DNA of 64,000 nucleotides, taken from positions 13,881 through 77,880 of the forward strand of contig DASYCJ010000084.1 of assembly GCA_036500225.1 (NCBI GenBank), written 5' to 3'. The translations under genes and the position numbers were made by a program. Below are positions 60,261-64,000 of this stretch, piece by piece; positions within the stretch are counted from its first letter, which is position 1; each line of letters opens with the position of its first letter. The notes beneath the pieces were generated by a model, which made no database searches, had not been told where the DNA came from, and worked only from the letters and a program-made list of their open reading frames with translations. This stretch comes from DASUBN01 sp036500225 (lineage in GTDB: Bacteria; Pseudomonadota; Gammaproteobacteria; Natronospirales; REEB76).

Positions 60261-60632
60261 ATGAGCAATCGCAAGCGTCAATCCGGCCTGACCATGATCA
60301 CCTGGATCCTCCTGATCGGCATGATCGGCTTCATCGGCATCTTCGCTTTCAAGCTGATACCGATCTACATGGACTACTACACCATCAATAACGCGCTGGT
60401 GACGGTGGCCAAGGGCGCCACGCCGGGCGAATCGCCGGCCCAGCTCAAGTCCAGCATCGACAACGTCTTCGACGTGAACAGCGTGGAGACCGTCAAGGTG
60501 AATGACATCGGCATCAAGCCGGATCCGAACGGCAAGGGTCTGATCATGAGCCTGGACTACGATGCTCGCTCCAACTTCATCGCCAATATCGATCTGATCG
60601 TGCATTTCGAGAATACCTACACGGCCGGCTGA
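60261..60632 (+). CDS. DUF4845 membrane protein
   Basis: 123 residues. A basic N-terminus (MSNRKRQSGLTMITWILLIG) leads into one hydrophobic helix (about 10-30), resembling type IV pilin-like signals, then an outside domain. Matches the DUF4845 family found between lepB and rnc in many beta- and gammaproteobacteria; function unknown. It follows lepB after 40 bases and overlaps rnc by one base (TGATG). Confidence 0.85.
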   Translation: MSNRKRQSGLTMITWILLIGMIGFIGIFAFKLIPIYMDYYTINNALVTVAKGATPGESPAQLKSSIDNVFDVNSVETVKVNDIGIKPDPNGKGLIMSLDYDARSNFIANIDLIVHFENTYTAG

Positions 60633-61309
60633 TGATCCAGGATCGCGCGGCCCTGCTGCGGGCACTGGGGCGGAGCTTCTCCGACCCGGAGTTGTTGACG
60701 TTGGCATTGACGCATCGCAGCGCCGGTGGCCGTAACAATGAACGCCTCGAGTTCCTGGGGGATGCGCTCATCAATGCCTGCGTGGCGGAAGCCCTCTATC
60801 ACCGCCATCCCGACCTGGAAGAAGGCGACCTCAGCCGCTTGCGTGCCAGCCTGGTGAACCAGGAGACCCTGGCGGAACTCGGCCGTGAGATGGATCTCGG
60901 CTCCTATCTGATCCTCGGCCCCGGAGAACTCAAGAGCGGCGGTTTCCGCCGTGCCTCGATCCTGGCCGATGCGATCGAGGGCGTAGTGGGCGCCGTGTTC
61001 CTGGACGCGGGCTTCGATGCGACCCGTCAGGTGATCTTGCGCATGCTGGAGAGCCGTTTGGCGGCGCCCTTGTCCACCGACGAACTCAAGGATCCCAAGA
61101 CCCGCCTGCAGGAAGTGCTGCAGGCCCGTGAGCTGCCCCTGCCGGTATACGCCGTCGAATCGGTGCGCGGCGAGCCCCACAAGCAGACCTTCCGCGTGAG
61201 TTGCAGCATCGAACCCTTAAAGATACGCACCGAGGGCGAGGCGGGTAGCCGCCGTGCCGCGGAGCAAGAAGCGGCACGCAATGCCCTGGAGAAGATAGCC
61301 AATGGCTGA
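60632..61309 (+). CDS. rnc: Ribonuclease III
   Basis: Double-strand RNA endonuclease for rRNA and mRNA processing; 225 residues. Signature NERLEFLGDALINACVAEAL, second catalytic Asp/Glu in ADAIEGVVGAVFLDAGF, and a C-terminal dsRNA-binding domain (DPKTRLQEVLQARELPLPVY). It overlaps era by eight bases. Confidence 0.97.
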   Translation: MIQDRAALLRALGRSFSDPELLTLALTHRSAGGRNNERLEFLGDALINACVAEALYHRHPDLEEGDLSRLRASLVNQETLAELGREMDLGSYLILGPGELKSGGFRRASILADAIEGVVGAVFLDAGFDATRQVILRMLESRLAAPLSTDELKDPKTRLQEVLQARELPLPVYAVESVRGEPHKQTFRVSCSIEPLKIRTEGEAGSRRAAEQEAARNALEKIANG

Positions 61310-62201
61310 CAGCGGTTTCCGAGCAGGTTTCATCGCCGTGGCCGGCAAGCCCAACGTGGGCAAGTCCACCTTGGTGAACGCGTTGGTGGGCCGCAAGATC
61401 AGCATCGTCACGCCCAAGCCCCAGACCACCCGGCGGCGGGTGCTGGGCATCAAGACCACGGCCACCGAACAGCTCATCTTCGTCGATACGCCAGGGCTGC
61501 ATTCCGGTGAGAAGCGCGCCATCAACCGTTCCATGAATCGGACTGCGGTCTCCGCCGCCGCCGAGGCGGACCTGTGTCTGCTGGTGGTCGAGGCCCTACA
61601 GTGGACCGATGACGACGTCCAGGCCCTGCAACGCCTGGTGAGGCTGGAGAGGCCCTTGGGCCTCGTCATCAATAAGCTGGACAAGGTGAAGCCCCGGGAC
61701 CTGGTGTTGCCGTTCCTGGACGAGATGCAGGCGCGGCATGCCTTCCTGTTCACGATACCCGTATCCGCCTACAAGCAGGACAACCTGAACGGCCTGGAAC
61801 GCCTGCTCGCCGAGAACCTGCCGGAATCGCCGATGCTGTTCCCGGCGGACCAGGTCACCGATCAGGACGAGATGATGCGCGCCTCGGAGTTCGTGCGCGA
61901 GCAGCTCATCATGGCCTTGCGTGAAGAGGTGCCGTATTCCGTGGCCGTGACCATCGATGAATTGAAGCTGGATGGCGAGATGTTACGCATCACCGCCAGC
62001 ATCTGGGTGGAGCGGGAAGGGCAGAAGTCCATCGTCATCGGTCAGGGCGGCGCCTTGTTAAAGCAAGTCGGCCGCGCCGCACGCCTGGAGATGGAGCGGG
62101 AGTTCGGTCGCAAGGTGTTCCTGCAGATGTGGGTCAAGGTACGCGAGAACTGGTCAGACGATGCCCGCGCGCTCGCCACCCTGGGATTCGAGGAAGGATG
62201 A
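61302..62201 (+). CDS. era: GTPase Era
   Basis: Ribosome assembly GTPase binding 16S rRNA; 299 residues. G1 AGKPNVGKSTLVNAL, G3 DTPGLH, G4 NKLDKV, and a C-terminal KH domain (GQKSIVIGQGGALLKQVGRA). The stop overlaps recO (ATGA). Confidence 0.98.
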   Translation: MADSGFRAGFIAVAGKPNVGKSTLVNALVGRKISIVTPKPQTTRRRVLGIKTTATEQLIFVDTPGLHSGEKRAINRSMNRTAVSAAAEADLCLLVVEALQWTDDDVQALQRLVRLERPLGLVINKLDKVKPRDLVLPFLDEMQARHAFLFTIPVSAYKQDNLNGLERLLAENLPESPMLFPADQVTDQDEMMRASEFVREQLIMALREEVPYSVAVTIDELKLDGEMLRITASIWVEREGQKSIVIGQGGALLKQVGRAARLEMEREFGRKVFLQMWVKVRENWSDDARALATLGFEEG

Positions 62202-62914
62202 AGGCCGAACGGGTCGCTTTGGCGCCCGCGTATCTGCTGCATCAGCGCGCCTGGCGTGAGACCAGCAAACTCCTGGAGATCTGGAGCCGTGAGCATGGCC
62301 GTATCGGCCTGGTGGCTCGCGGTGTACGCCGCCCCACCTCACCACAACGCAGCCTGTTACAACCCTTCATGCCCCTGCTCATGTCCTGGTCGCAGCGTGG
62401 CGAACTGGGGAACCTCGCTGGCGTCGAAGCAGCGGGGCGTACGCTACTGTTGAAAGGGCGACCGCTCATGGCCGCCTTCTACATGAACGAACTCCTGTTA
62501 CGCCTCTTGCCCCGACAGGATGCCCATCCTGATCTCTACGACGCTTATGCACGTACCCTAGAAGCCCTGGCTGGTGACAGACCAGCGGCCGGGTTGCGCG
62601 TCTTCGAGACCCAACTCCTGTCCGCTATCGGTTATGGCCTGAGCCTAGGCCAGACCTCATCCGGTGAGGATGTGGATGTGGAGACGGATTATCTTTACGA
62701 CCTGGAGGACGGCCCGCGGCCGGCCCTAGGGCGCAGGGGGCCGGGGGTGCCCGTGAGCGGACGCGCCTTGCTTGCCTTGCAGAGCGGCGCATTGGATGAT
62801 GCGGACGATCTCAAAGCAGCCAAACGGTTGCTGGCGGCAGCTCTGGAGCACCACTTGGATGGCCGTGCATTGAAGACCAGTGGTGTGATGCGGGCCTTGG
62901 CCCGCAAGACCTGA
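62198..62914 (+). CDS. recO: DNA repair protein RecO
   Basis: Partner of RecR in RecFOR loading of RecA; 238 residues. N-terminal OB fold (PAYLLHQRAWRETSKLLEIW, LVARGVRR), then helical domain (FYMNELLLRLLPRQDAHPDL). The C-terminal zinc Cys motif of some RecO proteins is absent, as in E. coli. ATG 62198 overlaps the era stop. Confidence 0.94.
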   Translation: MKAERVALAPAYLLHQRAWRETSKLLEIWSREHGRIGLVARGVRRPTSPQRSLLQPFMPLLMSWSQRGELGNLAGVEAAGRTLLLKGRPLMAAFYMNELLLRLLPRQDAHPDLYDAYARTLEALAGDRPAAGLRVFETQLLSAIGYGLSLGQTSSGEDVDVETDYLYDLEDGPRPALGRRGPGVPVSGRALLALQSGALDDADDLKAAKRLLAAALEHHLDGRALKTSGVMRALARKT

Positions 62915-62934
62915 ACGATGCAGAAGGTACCCAC

Positions 62935-63675
62935 ATGAACCCGCCCGGCGCCATCGCCCTCGGCGTCAATATCGATCACGTAGCGACTCTGCGTCAGGCG
63001 CGGGGCACCGCTTATCCGGATCCTGTCGAGGCCGCGGCCCTGGCAGAGGCTGCCGGCGCTGATTCCATCACCGTGCATCTGCGTGAGGACCGGCGCCACA
63101 TCCAGGAACGGGACGTGCTGCAGCTCAAGCAGACGCTGAAGACCCACATGAACCTAGAGATGGCTGTAGAGGAAGCGATGCTGGCTTTCGCCTTGCGTGT
63201 GCTCCCCAGGGATTGCTGCCTGGTGCCGGAGCGACGCCAGGAGCTCACCACTGAAGGCGGTCTGAACGTGAGAGGCCAGCTATCGCGTCTGAAGGATGCC
63301 TGCGGACGACTACAGGCTGCAGGCATCCGGGTCGCGCCCTTCATCGACCCGGAACCCGGCCAGATCGATGCCTGTGCCGGGGCGGGAGCCAAGGTGGTGG
63401 AGCTGCATACCGGCGCCTATGCGGATGCAAAAGATGGAGCGGAGCGGGCGCGGGAACTCAAGCGGCTCATGGACGCCGCTCAGCACGCCCAACGTATCGG
63501 GATCACGGTGCATGCCGGTCATGGCCTGCACTATCAGAACGTGATCCCCGTGGCGAAGATTCCCGAGATCGTGGAACTCAACATTGGTCATTCCATCGTG
63601 GCGCGTGCAGTGATGGTCGGGCTGCCGGTGGCGGTTGCGGAGATGAAGAGACTGCTGCAGCAGGCGCGGCCGTGA
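62935..63675 (+). CDS. pdxJ: Pyridoxine 5'-phosphate synthase
   Basis: Last ring-forming step of DXP-dependent vitamin B6 synthesis; 246 residues. TIM-barrel motifs: LGVNIDHVATLRQARGTAYP, DSITVHLREDRRHIQERDV, CLVPERRQELTTEGGLNV, FIDPEPGQIDA, VHAGHGLHYQNV, and ELNIGHSIVARAV. The stop overlaps acpS. Confidence 0.97.
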   Translation: MNPPGAIALGVNIDHVATLRQARGTAYPDPVEAAALAEAAGADSITVHLREDRRHIQERDVLQLKQTLKTHMNLEMAVEEAMLAFALRVLPRDCCLVPERRQELTTEGGLNVRGQLSRLKDACGRLQAAGIRVAPFIDPEPGQIDACAGAGAKVVELHTGAYADAKDGAERARELKRLMDAAQHAQRIGITVHAGHGLHYQNVIPVAKIPEIVELNIGHSIVARAVMVGLPVAVAEMKRLLQQARP

Positions 63676-64000
63676 TCCATGGCGTCGGTACAGACGTGGT
63701 GCAGGTATCCCGTATGGAAGCGGTGTGGCAACGGCATGGCGAGAAGTTTGCGCGCCGTACCCTGATGCCTGAAGAGATGCTGTGGTTCGCGCGCAGCAAG
63801 AACCCGGTACGTTTCCTCGCCATGCACTTCGCCGCCAAGGAAGCCATCGTCAAGGCTCTCGGTACCGGTTTCCGTCACGGCATGTGGGTGCGGGATGCGG
63901 GGTTCGTCCCCGATCAGCGCGGCAAACCCTGTGTGATCTTCTCGGAGCGAGGCAAGGCCGTGTGCAAAGGGTTCGATGTCGGAGCCGCGCACGTCAGCCT
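63672..64000 (+). CDS. acpS: Holo-ACP synthase (3' end beyond window)
   Basis: Transfers 4'-phosphopantetheine to acyl carrier protein. About 109 codons are visible from GTG 63672, which overlaps the pdxJ TGA. The metal-binding GVGTDVVQVSRME at the N-terminus and FAAKEAIVKALGTGFR are diagnostic. The last residues run off the window; the typical length is about 125, so some 15 are missing. Confidence 0.95.
   Translation, partial: MIHGVGTDVVQVSRMEAVWQRHGEKFARRTLMPEEMLWFARSKNPVRFLAMHFAAKEAIVKALGTGFRHGMWVRDAGFVPDQRGKPCVIFSERGKAVCKGFDVGAAHVS

Overview
The window is a continuous, high-GC stretch of a gammaproteobacterial chromosome, almost entirely housekeeping genes packed into operons. The class is supported by several gene orders: map-glnD-dapD, rpsB-tsf-pyrH-frr-uppS-cdsA-dxr-rseP-bamA-skp-lpxD-fabZ-lpxA-lpxB-rnhB-dnaE-accA, surE-pcm-nlpD-rpoS, and nadB divergent from rpoE-rseA followed by lepA-lepB-rnc-era-recO-pdxJ-acpS. 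The order RpfE-like gene-recJ-prfB-lysS and a rpoE-rseA-(mucD remnant)-lepA block without rseB recall Xanthomonadales-type genomes, but the species cannot be named from the sequence. No tRNA, rRNA, CRISPR array, insertion sequence or prophage was seen.

Layout. 1-2.7 kb: phosphate regulation (phoB partial, phoR, phoU). 2.7-8.7 kb: dsbB, then dapE, dapD, glnD and map on the minus strand (disulfide formation, lysine/DAP synthesis, nitrogen sensing, N-terminal Met removal). 8.7-28 kb: a long plus-strand block from rpsB to accA covering translation, isoprenoid and phospholipid synthesis, outer-membrane assembly, lipid A, DNA polymerase III and fatty-acid synthesis. 28-37 kb: tilS, pyrG, kdsA, eno, ftsB, ispD, ispF, truD, an enoyl-CoA isomerase-like gene and a minus-strand Smr gene. 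37-40.5 kb: surE, pcm, nlpD, rpoS. 40.5-49.1 kb: Mth938-domain protein, RpfE-like protein, recJ, prfB (with the RF2 +1 frameshift), lysS, one AT-rich orphan gene, an RsmB/NOP methyltransferase and ygfZ. 49.2-53.4 kb: complex II genes sdhCDAB preceded by a SDHAF4-like gene and followed by sdhE and ygfX. 53.4-64 kb: nadB (minus), then rpoE, rseA, a PDZ-only MucD/DegP-like protein, a glutaredoxin-like protein, lepA, lepB, a DUF4845 protein, rnc, era, recO, pdxJ and acpS (cut by the right edge).

The genes are tightly coupled: at least sixteen junctions overlap start with stop (ATGA, GTGA, TTGA, TGATG), and GTG or TTG starts are frequent. The envelope theme is strong: rseP, bamA, skp and the lpx genes in one block, and rpoE-rseA in another with a good sigma-E-type promoter in front of it.

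No obvious large undescribed system was found. The items most worth a second look are: a protease-less MucD remnant in the sigma-E operon; a sigma-E promoter so close to rpoE that the mRNA may be almost leaderless; two diverged copies of a ~120-bp imperfect palindrome after rpoS and recJ; a strong hairpin covering the dsbB ribosome binding site; a 14-codon ORF whose stop overlaps the likely rpoS start; an AT-rich WapI-immunity-like orphan gene after lysS; and a long basic tail on ribosomal protein S2.
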